This document shows, in pieces, positions 50,633 through 58,613 of a stretch of 64,000 bases of DNA. A model generated the notes under the pieces. The model did not search any database. It saw only the letters and a list, made by a program, of their open reading frames with translations, and was not told where the DNA came from. Numbering within the stretch: position 1 is the stretch's first letter; each line of letters opens with the position of its first letter. Both the position numbers and the translations under genes were made by a program. The stretch comes from Streptomyces sp. TSRI0281 (GTDB lineage Bacteria > Actinomycetota > Actinomycetes > Streptomycetales > Streptomycetaceae), in the NCBI RefSeq assembly GCF_001905125.1, contig NZ_LWLE01000033.1, positions 183,234 to 247,233 of the forward strand, given 5' to 3'.

Positions 50633-51574
50633 ATGTCACTACCCCTGGACGGCCTCTCCGCCGTCGTCACCGGCGCGGGCCGGGGCCTCGGACGCGCCGA
50701 AGCCCTGGAGCTGGCCCGGCTCGGCGCGGCCGTCGTCGTCAACGACTACGGACAGCCGGGCCGCGACGGCTCCGGCGAGGCGTCGGCGGCCCCCGCCGAG
50801 GAGGTCGCCGCCGAGATCCGGGCGGCGGGCGGCCGTGCGGTCGCCCACCTCGGCGATGTCTCCGACCACGAACAGGCCCGCGCCCTGGTGGAGCTGGCCG
50901 TCTCCGCCTACGGGAAGCTCGACGTCCTGGTCAACAACGCGGGCATCCTGCGCGACCGGATGATCTTCTCGATGACCGAGGACGAATGGGACTCGGTCGT
51001 CCGGGTCCACCTCAAGGGCCACTTCAACACCACGCACTTCGCCGCCGCCCACTGGCGCACCCGCTCCAAGGAGTCCGGCGGCCCCGTCTACGGGCGGATC
51101 GTCAACACCTCGTCGGAGGCGTTCCTCGCGGGCTCGGCCGGGCAGCCGAACTACGCGGCGGCCAAGGGCGGCATCGTCGGCCTCACCACCTCCACGGCCC
51201 TGGCCCTGGCGAAGTACGGCGTCACCGCCAACGCCATCTGCCCGCGCGCCCGTACGCGGATGACCGAGGACGTCTTCGCGGGCTTCCAGGAACCGGCCGA
51301 CGGCACGCTCGACGCCCTGGCGCCCGAGCACGTCTCGCCGCTCGTCGGCTATCTGGCCTCCCCGGCGGCCGCCAAGGTCAACGGGCAGCTGCTCGTGGTC
51401 CACGGCGGCATGGTCGCGATCGTCGAACGCCCGAAGGTGGCGGCGAAGTTCGACGCGGCCAAGGAGACGTTCACCTTCGACGAACTGGACGGGCTCATCA
51501 CCCCGTACTACGAGGACCGCCCCCCGAACGAGACGTTCGCGGCGGCCGAAGTCCTGGGTCTCAAGCGGGGATAG
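50633..51574 (+). CDS. 3-hydroxyacyl-CoA dehydrogenase of the SDR family, Hsd4A-like
   Basis: A 313-residue SDR with TGAGRGLGRAEA (NAD site), AAVVVNDYGQPGRDGSG typical of HSD17B4/MFE-2-type dehydrogenases, NNAG, Ser in NTSSEA, and catalytic Tyr/Lys in QPNYAAAKGGIVG. It oxidises the 3-hydroxyacyl-CoA formed by the upstream hydratase. The extra C-terminus after SPLVGYLASPAAAKVNGQLL (ending in PPNETFAAAEVLGLKRG) fits Hsd4A-type proteins of the sterol regulon. It is 90 bp after the ADH gene and ends the operon, followed by a strong hairpin. Confidence 0.88.
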   Translation: MSLPLDGLSAVVTGAGRGLGRAEALELARLGAAVVVNDYGQPGRDGSGEASAAPAEEVAAEIRAAGGRAVAHLGDVSDHEQARALVELAVSAYGKLDVLVNNAGILRDRMIFSMTEDEWDSVVRVHLKGHFNTTHFAAAHWRTRSKESGGPVYGRIVNTSSEAFLAGSAGQPNYAAAKGGIVGLTTSTALALAKYGVTANAICPRARTRMTEDVFAGFQEPADGTLDALAPEHVSPLVGYLASPAAAKVNGQLLVVHGGMVAIVERPKVAAKFDAAKETFTFDELDGLITPYYEDRPPNETFAAAEVLGLKRG

Positions 51575-51592
51575 GCGCGCCGGGACGACGAA

Positions 51593-51630
51593 CGGGGCCC
51601 GCACCGGCCGAACGGCCGGTGCGGGCCCCG
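51593..51630 (+). terminator. Very strong hairpin after the Hsd4A-type gene
   Basis: A perfect 18-bp inverted repeat, CGGGGCCCGCACCGGCCG (51593-51610) and its complement (51613-51630), with a two-base centre. It starts 18 bp after the stop codon of the operon. Confidence 0.92.
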
Positions 51631-51662
51631 CACGTGTCTCGTCGCTGGCGGCTCTTCGCGCA

Positions 51663-51784
51663 GCGCGGCCTCAGGCCGCTCTGCTCCCCCCTTCGGAGGG
51701 ACGGCGGTGGCGGCCGTGCGGCTGCGCGGCCTCAGGCCGCTCTGCTCCCCCCTTCGGAGGGACGGCGGTGGCGGCCGTGCGGCT
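51663..51784. repeat. Perfect 61-bp tandem duplication
   Basis: Two copies of a 61-bp unit (51663-51723 and 51724-51784) that look identical, plus the first few bases of a third. Each unit carries the palindromic GCGGCCTCAGGCCGC and a CCCCCTTCGGAGGG stem. The second copy overlaps the 3' end of the small gene at 51732. Confidence 0.9.
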
Positions 51785-51905
51785 GCGCGGCCGTGTTCTC
51801 CATCGACGTACCCCCTCGGTGCTTTCCGGAGCCGCCGGTTTCGTCCCGGTCCGTGTCCGCCCCCGGCGGACGCGTCTGGGTCGTGTCTGTTCGGGCTTCA
51901 GACAT
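51732..51905 (-). CDS. Possible small hydrophilic protein
   Basis: A 57-residue open frame from ATG 51905, with GGGGTGA nine bases upstream and a TTGCGA-like -35 element further up near 51945. The product is charged and disordered-looking (Thr/Gly/Asp/Arg-rich, ending GRHRRPSEGGSRAA). No family is recognised. Its end lies in the 61-bp duplication, so its length may vary between strains. Coding status is uncertain. Confidence 0.4.
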   Translation of the reverse strand: MSEARTDTTQTRPPGADTDRDETGGSGKHRGGTSMENTAAQPHGRHRRPSEGGSRAA

Positions 51906-52019
51906 GTGGGAAGTCACCCCGTTGTGATCGCTTACTTGTTGTCGCAAGCCCCGCCCCCGCCACCGACGCGGTCACCGTCGGCGCCCGCCCGGTGCGGCTG
52001 CGTAGCCCAGGCCGCAAGT

Positions 52020-53531
52020 TTAGACCGACCGGTATTCGGGGAGCGGCGTCGCCCACCCCCCGGATGCCGGTCGGTCCTGGACCGATGCGGTACGCCCCTT
52101 GAGAGGCGCCTGCCCCAGGGGAACCGGCCTGCACACCACAGGACCGGCAATCGCCGCGGATGGTTGCGTTCCGGTCGTGGTCGTGGTCGTGTCCCCGGGT
52201 CCGGGTCCCGCCCCGTTCCCGGTCGCCGGGTCCGTCCGGGCGAGGCACGGCTCCTCGTCCGCCGGAGCCTCCAGCAGCGCCACGGCGCACCGTGTCCCGG
52301 GCTCGGCGTAGGGCAGGTGCAGCACGCCGTCCCGGCTCCAGAATCCCGCCCCGGCCAGCCAGCCCCGCGGCGCGGCGAACTGGTGCAGCCGACGGCCCGC
52401 CGGGCGCCAGACCCCCACCCAGCTGCCCGCCGCCCCGTCGATCCGTAGCCCCACGGCGCAGCTCTCCGGCATCAGCATCTGTCCCGGCTGGACGGCGAAC
52501 GGGGTCACCGCGACATCCGCCGGACGCAGGCACTCCGGGAACCGGACGGGCAGGCAGCTGCCGAGCACGCCCCAGCCGAGCCGGTCGTGCCCCGGCGCGT
52601 CGGACCGGAGCAGCAGCAGTCCGCTGTCCGTGTCGGCGAGCAGCAGCCGGTCGTTGCTGTCCGGCGTGATCTGGAGCAGCGGCGTCACCTCACCGCCCCG
52701 TCCCAGGTCCAGGGCGACCGCCTTCACCGGCCCGCCGTCCGGCGGCTGCCGGTCCAGGGCGAGCATCCGGCCCGTCCGGTCCAGCCAGACCCCGCCGGAG
52801 CAGTGGCCCGGCACATCGGTGATCCTCTCCGGCCCGAAGGCGCCGCCCGCCACCAGCCAGAGGGCGGTGGAGCGCTCACCGGCCGCCAGGGCGTACACGC
52901 TCCGGCCGTCCGGCGAAGGCGGCAGCAGCGTGAGATCCGCGCAGGCGACGGCCCCCAGCGGGAGTTCGCCGGTTCCGGGCCCGGTCGGGTAGAGCAGCGA
53001 GAACGCCTGGAGGTCCGCCACCCGCCGCCGGATCAGCACCCGCCCGTCGGCGAGCGGCACCACCTGGGAGTCCGGCTCCTCGGGCTGGTCGAGCGGCAGG
53101 GGCACCGCGTAGGGCTCGGGCCCGTCGAGCGTCCAGCGCTCGGGGTACCAGGCGCGCTCGGCGGGGTGCCCCGGTGCGGCGGTGAGCCGGGCGGCGTACG
53201 ACGCGTCGGCGGTGAGGACGAAGGCACCGGACGTACCGAAGGGATCGGGTACGCCGAGAGCCCCGTACGTCCCGTACGCACCGAGAGCCCCGTACGCGTC
53301 GAGTGCGTCCGGCTCACCCGGCTCACCCGGTTCATCGAGCACAGCCGCACCAGCCGCACCAGCCGCATCAGCCGTGTCATGGGCTTGATGCGCGGCGTAC
53401 GCGTCGCGCGGTTCCGGTTCGCCGAGCGCCGTCGGCGCACCGGGTTCTTCCGGCTCTCCGGACTCCTCGGGTACAGGTTCCACCGTCGCGGCGGCCCCGG
53501 CGGTCTCGCCTTCGATGGCACAGGCAGTCAT
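52020..53531 (-). CDS. Hypothetical protein with beta-propeller-like repeats
   Basis: A 503-residue soluble protein. Residues ~1-110 are acidic and low-complexity, with Tyr-Gly-Ala repeats (DAYGALGAYGTYGALG). The rest has repeated short strands (DGRVLIRRRVADLQAFSLLYP, SPDGRSVYALAAGERSTALWLVAGG, DRTGRMLALDRQPPDGG, DTDSGLLLLRSDAPGHD) like a TolB/WD-type propeller. The C-terminus has a Thr run. No function is known. ATG 53531 sits after GGAGGTGAC, which fixes the start. It is divergent from the siderophore-binding gene, so the iron box between them may affect it too. Confidence 0.75.
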   Translation of the reverse strand: MTACAIEGETAGAAATVEPVPEESGEPEEPGAPTALGEPEPRDAYAAHQAHDTADAAGAAGAAVLDEPGEPGEPDALDAYGALGAYGTYGALGVPDPFGTSGAFVLTADASYAARLTAAPGHPAERAWYPERWTLDGPEPYAVPLPLDQPEEPDSQVVPLADGRVLIRRRVADLQAFSLLYPTGPGTGELPLGAVACADLTLLPPSPDGRSVYALAAGERSTALWLVAGGAFGPERITDVPGHCSGGVWLDRTGRMLALDRQPPDGGPVKAVALDLGRGGEVTPLLQITPDSNDRLLLADTDSGLLLLRSDAPGHDRLGWGVLGSCLPVRFPECLRPADVAVTPFAVQPGQMLMPESCAVGLRIDGAAGSWVGVWRPAGRRLHQFAAPRGWLAGAGFWSRDGVLHLPYAEPGTRCAVALLEAPADEEPCLARTDPATGNGAGPGPGDTTTTTTGTQPSAAIAGPVVCRPVPLGQAPLKGRTASVQDRPASGGWATPLPEYRSV

Positions 53532-53675
53532 GGACTGGTCACCTCCGGCCACCGAAGCTAGTTTTCGCACTTCCTGCCGAACAACACCAGACCTCGCACT
53601 TCACACATAAGGGTGGTGATGCCCGGATTCGCCTGAGAAGGAGGGGGTGGTTGTGCTTGGAGAGGTGACCGTGGC

Positions 53676-53694
53676 TAAGGTTAGGCAGCCCTAA
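53676..53694. promoter_or_regulatory. Iron box (DmdR1/IdeR operator)
   Basis: TAAGGTTAGGCAGCCCTAA agrees with the DtxR-family consensus TTAGGTTAGGCTCACCTAA at 15 of 19 positions. It lies 34 bp before the siderophore-binding protein gene, where iron-loaded DmdR1 would repress. Confidence 0.85.
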
Positions 53695-53728
53695 GCAGTA
53701 CCTGTGTGACCCACAACTGGAGCAAGTG

Positions 53729-54772
53729 ATGTCCCTTCGACGCCGCGGCACCGCCGCAGTCGGCCTGGCGGTGGCCGCCGCCCTCTCCCTCTCCGCCTGC
53801 GGGAGCGACGACGCCGGTTCGGGCGACTCGGCCAGGACCGATGCCGGTGGCGACAAGAAGGCGGCTGTCGCCACGGGCGGCAAGGACTTCGGCGACGCGG
53901 CGAAGAAGACGGCGGAGTACGGGACGGACGCCAAGGCCGGCGAGTTCCCCCGTACCCTCACCCACGCCATGGGCAGGACCGAGCTCAAGTCCGCCCCGAA
54001 GCGCGTCGTCGTCCTGGACGTCGGCGAGTTCGACAACGTGGTCTCGCTCGGTGTGAAGCCGGTCGGCTTCGCCCCCTCCGAGGGCGACGCGGCCATCCCC
54101 TCGTACCTGAAGAAGGACGCGGGCAGCCCCAAGAACGTCGGCACGATCAACAACCTCAACCTGGAGGCCATCGCGGGCCTCAAGCCGGACCTGATCCTCG
54201 GCAGCCAGCTGCGCGCCGCGGACAAGTACGACGAGCTCTCCAAGATCGCGCCGACCGTGTTCTCCATCCGTCCGGGCTTCACCTGGAAGGAGAACTACCT
54301 CCTCAACGCCGAGGCACTGGACCGGACCGACCGGGCGAAGACCGAGCTGGCCGCCTACGAGGCGAAGGCCAAGAAGCTCGGCACGGACATCGGCCCGAAC
54401 AAGCCGACCATCTCCATGGTCCGCTACCTGCCGGACAAGATCCGGCTGTACGCCAAGGCGTCCTTCATCGGCACGATCCTTGAGGACACCGGCCTGCCGC
54501 GCCCCAAGAACCAGCAGATCGACGACCTCGCCGCGGAGATCAGCCCGGAGAAGATCGACGAGGCGGACGCGGACTGGATCTTCACCGGTGTGTACGGGGA
54601 CGTGAAGGCCACCAAGCGCGACACCGCCCAGGCCAACCCGCTCTGGAAGAACCTGAAGGCGGTCAAGGCCGGACAGGCCAAGGACGTCTCCGACGAGACC
54701 TGGTACCTCGGCCTCGGCGTCACCTCGGCGAACCTGGTCCTCGACGACCTGCGTGCCGACCTCGTCAAGTAG
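53729..54772 (+). CDS. Iron-siderophore ABC transporter substrate-binding lipoprotein
   Basis: A 347-residue lipoprotein: signal with lipobox SLSAC, a Gly/Asp spacer, then a FecB/FepB-type fold (PKRVVVLDVGEFDNVVSLGVKPVGFAPSEGDAAIPSYL ... NLEAIAGLKPDLILGSQLRAADKYDELSKIAPTVF). It captures ferric siderophores outside the membrane and hands them to an ABC importer, whose permease and ATPase genes are not in the neighbourhood. ATG 53729 has GGAG at six bases; GTG 53726 is less likely. An iron box in the promoter supports iron repression. Confidence 0.92.
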   Translation: MSLRRRGTAAVGLAVAAALSLSACGSDDAGSGDSARTDAGGDKKAAVATGGKDFGDAAKKTAEYGTDAKAGEFPRTLTHAMGRTELKSAPKRVVVLDVGEFDNVVSLGVKPVGFAPSEGDAAIPSYLKKDAGSPKNVGTINNLNLEAIAGLKPDLILGSQLRAADKYDELSKIAPTVFSIRPGFTWKENYLLNAEALDRTDRAKTELAAYEAKAKKLGTDIGPNKPTISMVRYLPDKIRLYAKASFIGTILEDTGLPRPKNQQIDDLAAEISPEKIDEADADWIFTGVYGDVKATKRDTAQANPLWKNLKAVKAGQAKDVSDETWYLGLGVTSANLVLDDLRADLVK

Positions 54773-54881
54773 CCGGCCGCGGGGCGGGGCGACGTAACGA
54801 TTGATGTCCGGCCGCCGGTCCTGGTGCACAGGTCCGGCGGCCATGGACGCCGGGGCACGGGGGACAGGTAGCCTTTCCCCC

Positions 54882-55718
54882 GTGCCCCGTCTGTCTGAAG
54901 TCATCGCCGCACTCGACGCCCTCTGGCCCCCCGAGCGGGCCGAGGGATGGGACGCGGTCGGCACGGTCTGCGGCGAGCCCGGGGCGGAGGTCGACCGGGT
55001 GCTGTTCGCCGTCGACCCGGTCCAGGAGATCGCCGACGAGGCCCTGGCCCTCGGCGCCCAGCTGATCGTCACCCACCACCCGCTCTATCTGCGGGGTACG
55101 ACGACGGTCGCCGCCGACACCTTCAAGGGCCGGGTCGTGCACACGCTCATCAAGCACGACATCGCGCTGCACGTCGCGCACACCAACGCGGACACCGCCG
55201 ACCCCGGCGTCTCCGACGCCCTGGCCGGCGCCCTCGACCTGCGCGTCACGGGCCCCCTCGTACCGGACCCGGCCGATCCCCAGGGCCGTCGCGGCCTCGG
55301 CCGGATCTGTGAACTCGACCACCCCGAGACCCTCGGTGCCTTCGCCGCCCGCGCCGCCGCCCGGCTGCCCGCCACCGCGCAGGGCATCCGGCTGGCCGGC
55401 GACCCGGAGGCGCTCGTGCGCACCGTCGCGGTCAGCGGAGGCTCCGGCGACAGCCTCTTCGACGCGGTCCGCGCCGCGGGCGTCGACGCCTACCTGACCG
55501 CCGACCTGCGCCACCACCCGGCCTCCGAGGCCGTCCAGCACTCGCCGCTCGGCCTGGTCGACGCCGCGCACTGGGCCACCGAATGGCCCTGGTGCGAGCA
55601 GGCCGCCGCGCAGCTCGACGCGATTTCCGACCGCCACGGATGGGACCTGCGGGTCCATGTCTCGAAGCAGGTCACCGACCCCTGGACCACCCACCATTCC
55701 TCTGGAGCCCCCAACTGA
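54882..55718 (+). CDS. Nif3-like dinuclear metal centre protein
   Basis: A 278-residue protein of the NIF3/YbgI family: metal ligands in LIVTHHPLYLRG, HVAHTNADTADPG, and a late DLRHHPASEA block. The usual product is a toroidal hexamer with a two-metal site; its substrate is not known. GTG 54882 was chosen because the family starts at PRLSEVI; no clear ribosome site precedes it, so it may be translated from a leaderless or weak signal. It heads the operon Nif3 - zinc ribbon - RNaseH/CobC. Confidence 0.88.
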   Translation: MPRLSEVIAALDALWPPERAEGWDAVGTVCGEPGAEVDRVLFAVDPVQEIADEALALGAQLIVTHHPLYLRGTTTVAADTFKGRVVHTLIKHDIALHVAHTNADTADPGVSDALAGALDLRVTGPLVPDPADPQGRRGLGRICELDHPETLGAFAARAAARLPATAQGIRLAGDPEALVRTVAVSGGSGDSLFDAVRAAGVDAYLTADLRHHPASEAVQHSPLGLVDAAHWATEWPWCEQAAAQLDAISDRHGWDLRVHVSKQVTDPWTTHHSSGAPN

Positions 55719-56458
55719 ACGCCGCGCCCGCCGACCAGAACCGACTTCTCGACGTCCAGGCCCTCGACGTACGTCTCTCCCAGCTCGCCCACAAGCGCAG
55801 GTCGCTGCCCGAGCACGCCGAGATCGAGTCGCTCAGCAGCGACCTCGCCCAGCTGCGTGACCTGCTGGTCGCCTCCCAGACCGAGGAGAGCGACACCACC
55901 CGCGAGCAGACCAAGGCGGAGCAGGACGTGGACCAGGTGCGCCAGCGCGCCGTCCGCGACCAGCAGCGGCTGGACTCCGGCGCGGTGTCCTCGCCCAAGG
56001 ACCTGGAGAGCCTCCAGCGGGAGATCATCTCGCTGGCCAAGCGCCAGGGCGATCTGGAGGACGTCGTCCTCGAAATCATGGAGCGCCGCGAGTCCGCCCA
56101 GGAGCGGGTCACCGAGCTGACCGCGCGGGTCTCGGCCGTCCAGGCCAAGGTCGACGACGCGACCGCCCGCCGTGACGCCGCGACGAAGGAGCTGGACGAC
56201 GAGGCGGCCGGTATCGCCAAGGACCGCGAGGTCGTCGCCGAGATCATCCCCGCCGACCTGCTGAAGCTGTACGACAAGCTCCGCGCCCAGCAGGGCGGGG
56301 TCGGCGCCGCCCGGCTCTACCAGCGCCGCTGCGAGGGCTGCCGTCTGGAGCTGAACATCACCGAGGTCAACGACGTGAAGGCCGCGTCGCCCGACACGGT
56401 GCTGCGCTGCGAGAACTGCCACCGCATCCTGGTGCGCACCTCGGAGTCGGGCCTGTAA
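55715..56458 (+). CDS. Zinc ribbon / coiled-coil protein, apparent CTG start
   Basis: A 247-residue protein: a long coiled coil (residues ~10-190, heptads of Leu/Glu/Gln/Arg) followed by a C4 zinc ribbon RRCEGCRLELN ... LRCENCHRIL. It is the conserved partner of Nif3 in actinobacteria and probably binds nucleic acid or protein. The product starts NAAPADQNRLLDVQALD; the only start codon that preserves this is CTG at 55715, overlapping the Nif3 stop (CTGA) with GGAG seven bases upstream. A non-ATG start is unusual and rests on family comparison. Confidence 0.85.
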   Translation: MNAAPADQNRLLDVQALDVRLSQLAHKRRSLPEHAEIESLSSDLAQLRDLLVASQTEESDTTREQTKAEQDVDQVRQRAVRDQQRLDSGAVSSPKDLESLQREIISLAKRQGDLEDVVLEIMERRESAQERVTELTARVSAVQAKVDDATARRDAATKELDDEAAGIAKDREVVAEIIPADLLKLYDKLRAQQGGVGAARLYQRRCEGCRLELNITEVNDVKAASPDTVLRCENCHRILVRTSESGL

Positions 56459-57864
56459 TGACCGCTGTCCGCCGGCTTGTCATGGAGGCCGACGGCGGTT
56501 CCCGGGGCAACCCGGGGCCCGCCGGTTACGGTGCCGTCGTCATCGACCCGGTGACCGGCGAGACGCTCGCCGAGGCCGCCGAGTACATCGGCGTCGCGAC
56601 GAACAACGTCGCCGAGTACCGGGGTCTGATCGCCGGTCTGGAGGCCGCGAAGGCGCTGTTCCCGGACGCGCCGGACGGCTCCTTCCAGGTGGCGGTCCGG
56701 ATGGACTCCAAGCTGGTGGTCGAGCAGATGTCGGGGCGCTGGAAGATCAAGCACCCCGACATGAAGCCGCTCGCGGCGCGGGCCGCCACCATCCTTCCGG
56801 CCGCCTCCGTCACCTACGAGTGGATCCCGCGCGCGCAGAACAAGCACGCGGACCGGCTCGCCAACGAGGCGATGGACGCGGGCAGACGGGGCGAGCAGTG
56901 GGAGCCGTCGTCCTCGACGGCGGACCTGGACACCCCCCGTACCCGTGGCCCGCTCGACCTGCCCGAGGCGTCGGGCCCGCCCGGCGACGCGGCGGCCGGT
57001 GCGGCGAAGGCCCGAGCGGCCCTGGCCGGGGCCCGCGCACAGGCCCCGGCCCGCACCGCGGCAGCAACCGCCCGCACCGCGGCAGCACAACCGGCGGCAG
57101 CAACCGCCCGCACCGCGGCACAACCCGCGGCTGCAACCGCCCGGACCGCCGCCCGGACCGCCGCCCGGACCGCCGCCCGGCCCACCGCCCGGCCCACCGA
57201 GGCCACGCCGCAGGTCGGCTGGGGTGTGGCTCCCGACCTGGGCGAGCCCGCCACGTTCGTCCTGCTGCGGCACGGCGAGACCGCCCTCACCCCCGAGAAG
57301 CGGTTCTCCGGCAGCGGCGGCACCGACCCCGAGCTCTCCGCCACCGGCCGGGACCAGGCCGCCCGTGCCGCCGAGCACTTCGCCGCACAGGGCACCGTCC
57401 AGGAGATCGTCAGCTCACCCCTGCGCCGCTGCCGCGAGACCGCCGCGGCGGTCGCCGCCCGCCTCGGCCTGGAGGTCCGCGTCGAGGACGGTCTGCGCGA
57501 GACGGACTTCGGCGCCTGGGAGGGACTGACGTTCGCCGAGGTGCGGGAGCGCCACGGCGAGGACCTCACCACCTGGCTGTCCTCCCCGGAAGCGGCCCCG
57601 ACCGGCGGCGGCGAGAGCTTCATCGAGGTCGCCGACCGGGTCGTGGCCGCGCGCGACGGCCTGATCGCCCGCTACGCGGGCCGTACGGTGCTCGTCGTCA
57701 CCCATGTCACCCCGATCAAGACGCTGATCAGGCTGGCCCTGGAGGCCCCGCCGCAGTCCATGTTCCGCATGGAGCTCTCGGCGGCGTCGCTCTCGACCGT
57801 GGCCTACTACGGGGACGGCAACGCGTCCGTACGCCTGCTCAACGACACCTCGCACCTGCGCTGA
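56458..57864 (+). CDS. Bifunctional RNase HI / acid phosphatase (CobC-like)
   Basis: A 468-residue fusion. N-terminal RNase HI (residues 1-145) with catalytic acids in MEADGGSRGNPGPAGYG, NVAEYRGLIAGLE, RMDSKLV and NKHADRLANEAMD; a ~110-residue Ala/Thr/Arg/Pro linker with repeated ATARTAA; and a C-terminal histidine phosphatase (~260-468) with LLRHGETALTPEKRFSG and GGGESFIEVADRV. In actinobacteria (as in Rv2228c) the N-domain cuts RNA in RNA-DNA hybrids and the C-domain acts as alpha-ribazole phosphatase of B12 synthesis. Its ATG overlaps the zinc ribbon stop by one base. Confidence 0.93.
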   Translation: MTAVRRLVMEADGGSRGNPGPAGYGAVVIDPVTGETLAEAAEYIGVATNNVAEYRGLIAGLEAAKALFPDAPDGSFQVAVRMDSKLVVEQMSGRWKIKHPDMKPLAARAATILPAASVTYEWIPRAQNKHADRLANEAMDAGRRGEQWEPSSSTADLDTPRTRGPLDLPEASGPPGDAAAGAAKARAALAGARAQAPARTAAATARTAAAQPAAATARTAAQPAAATARTAARTAARTAARPTARPTEATPQVGWGVAPDLGEPATFVLLRHGETALTPEKRFSGSGGTDPELSATGRDQAARAAEHFAAQGTVQEIVSSPLRRCRETAAAVAARLGLEVRVEDGLRETDFGAWEGLTFAEVRERHGEDLTTWLSSPEAAPTGGGESFIEVADRVVAARDGLIARYAGRTVLVVTHVTPIKTLIRLALEAPPQSMFRMELSAASLSTVAYYGDGNASVRLLNDTSHLR

Positions 57865-57879
57865 GAGCTGCCCCGGCGC

Positions 57880-58536
57880 TCAGCCGCGCAGCGCCGCCGC
57901 CTCGGCGGCCAGCCGCTCCACCCGGGCCCAGTCCTTCGCTGCCACCGCGTCGCCGGGAACCATCCAACTGCCGCCCACGCAGCCGACGTTGGGCAGGGCC
58001 AGATAGGTGGGGGCGGAGGCGAGGGAGATACCGCCGGTGGGGCAGAAACGGGCCTGGGGGAGCGGCGCGGACAGGGCCTTCAGATAGGCCGTGCCGCCCG
58101 CCGCCTCGGCCGGGAAGAACTTCATCTCCGTGACCCCGCGCTCCAGCAGCGCGACGACTTCGGAGGTCGTGGAGACGCCCGGCAGGAACGGCAGCCCCGA
58201 CGCCTTCATCGCGGCCAGCAGCGCGTCCGTCCACCCCGGGCTGACCAGGAAGCGGGCCCCGGCGGCGACCGTGTCGGTCACGTTGCGCGCGGAGATCACC
58301 GTGCCCGCGCCCACGACGGCACCCGGGACCTGGGCGGCGATGGCCCGGATCGCGTCGAGCGCGGCGGCCGTCCGCAGCGTCACCTCGATGGCCGGGAGCC
58401 CGCCCGCGACCAGGGCCCGCGCCAGCGGCACCGCGTCGGCGGCGTCATCGAGGACGACGACGGGGACGACGGGTGCGAGGTCCAGCACGGAGGCGGACGG
58501 GGCGGCGGGGGCGGCGGAGGGCGCGGAGGAGGTCAT
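57880..58536 (-). CDS. eda: 2-keto-3-deoxy-6-phosphogluconate / 4-hydroxy-2-oxoglutarate aldolase
   Basis: A 218-residue class I aldolase. The Schiff-base lysine is in TEMKFFPAEAAGG, the catalytic Glu in LPAIEVTLRTAAAL, and the phosphate loop is CPTGGISLASAPTYLALPNVGCVGGSW. It splits KDPG into pyruvate and glyceraldehyde-3-phosphate, or acts on the 4-hydroxy-2-oxoglutarate analogue. It is convergent with the RNaseH/CobC gene, 15 bp apart, and stands alone. Confidence 0.92.
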   Translation of the reverse strand: MTSSAPSAAPAAPSASVLDLAPVVPVVVLDDAADAVPLARALVAGGLPAIEVTLRTAAALDAIRAIAAQVPGAVVGAGTVISARNVTDTVAAGARFLVSPGWTDALLAAMKASGLPFLPGVSTTSEVVALLERGVTEMKFFPAEAAGGTAYLKALSAPLPQARFCPTGGISLASAPTYLALPNVGCVGGSWMVPGDAVAAKDWARVERLAAEAAALRG

Positions 58537-58613
58537 GGGGTCATCCTGCGCGCACCCAGCGTTCTATGCAACGAGCGTTGCGCATGATGCAATGACGCGA
58601 CCCTGGGGGGCGG

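Noticed and set aside
52587..53561. Plus-strand frame of 324 codons across the propeller-like gene
   Set aside because: Shadow frame without ribosome site; the minus strand has a strong GGAGGTGAC site and repeat pattern.
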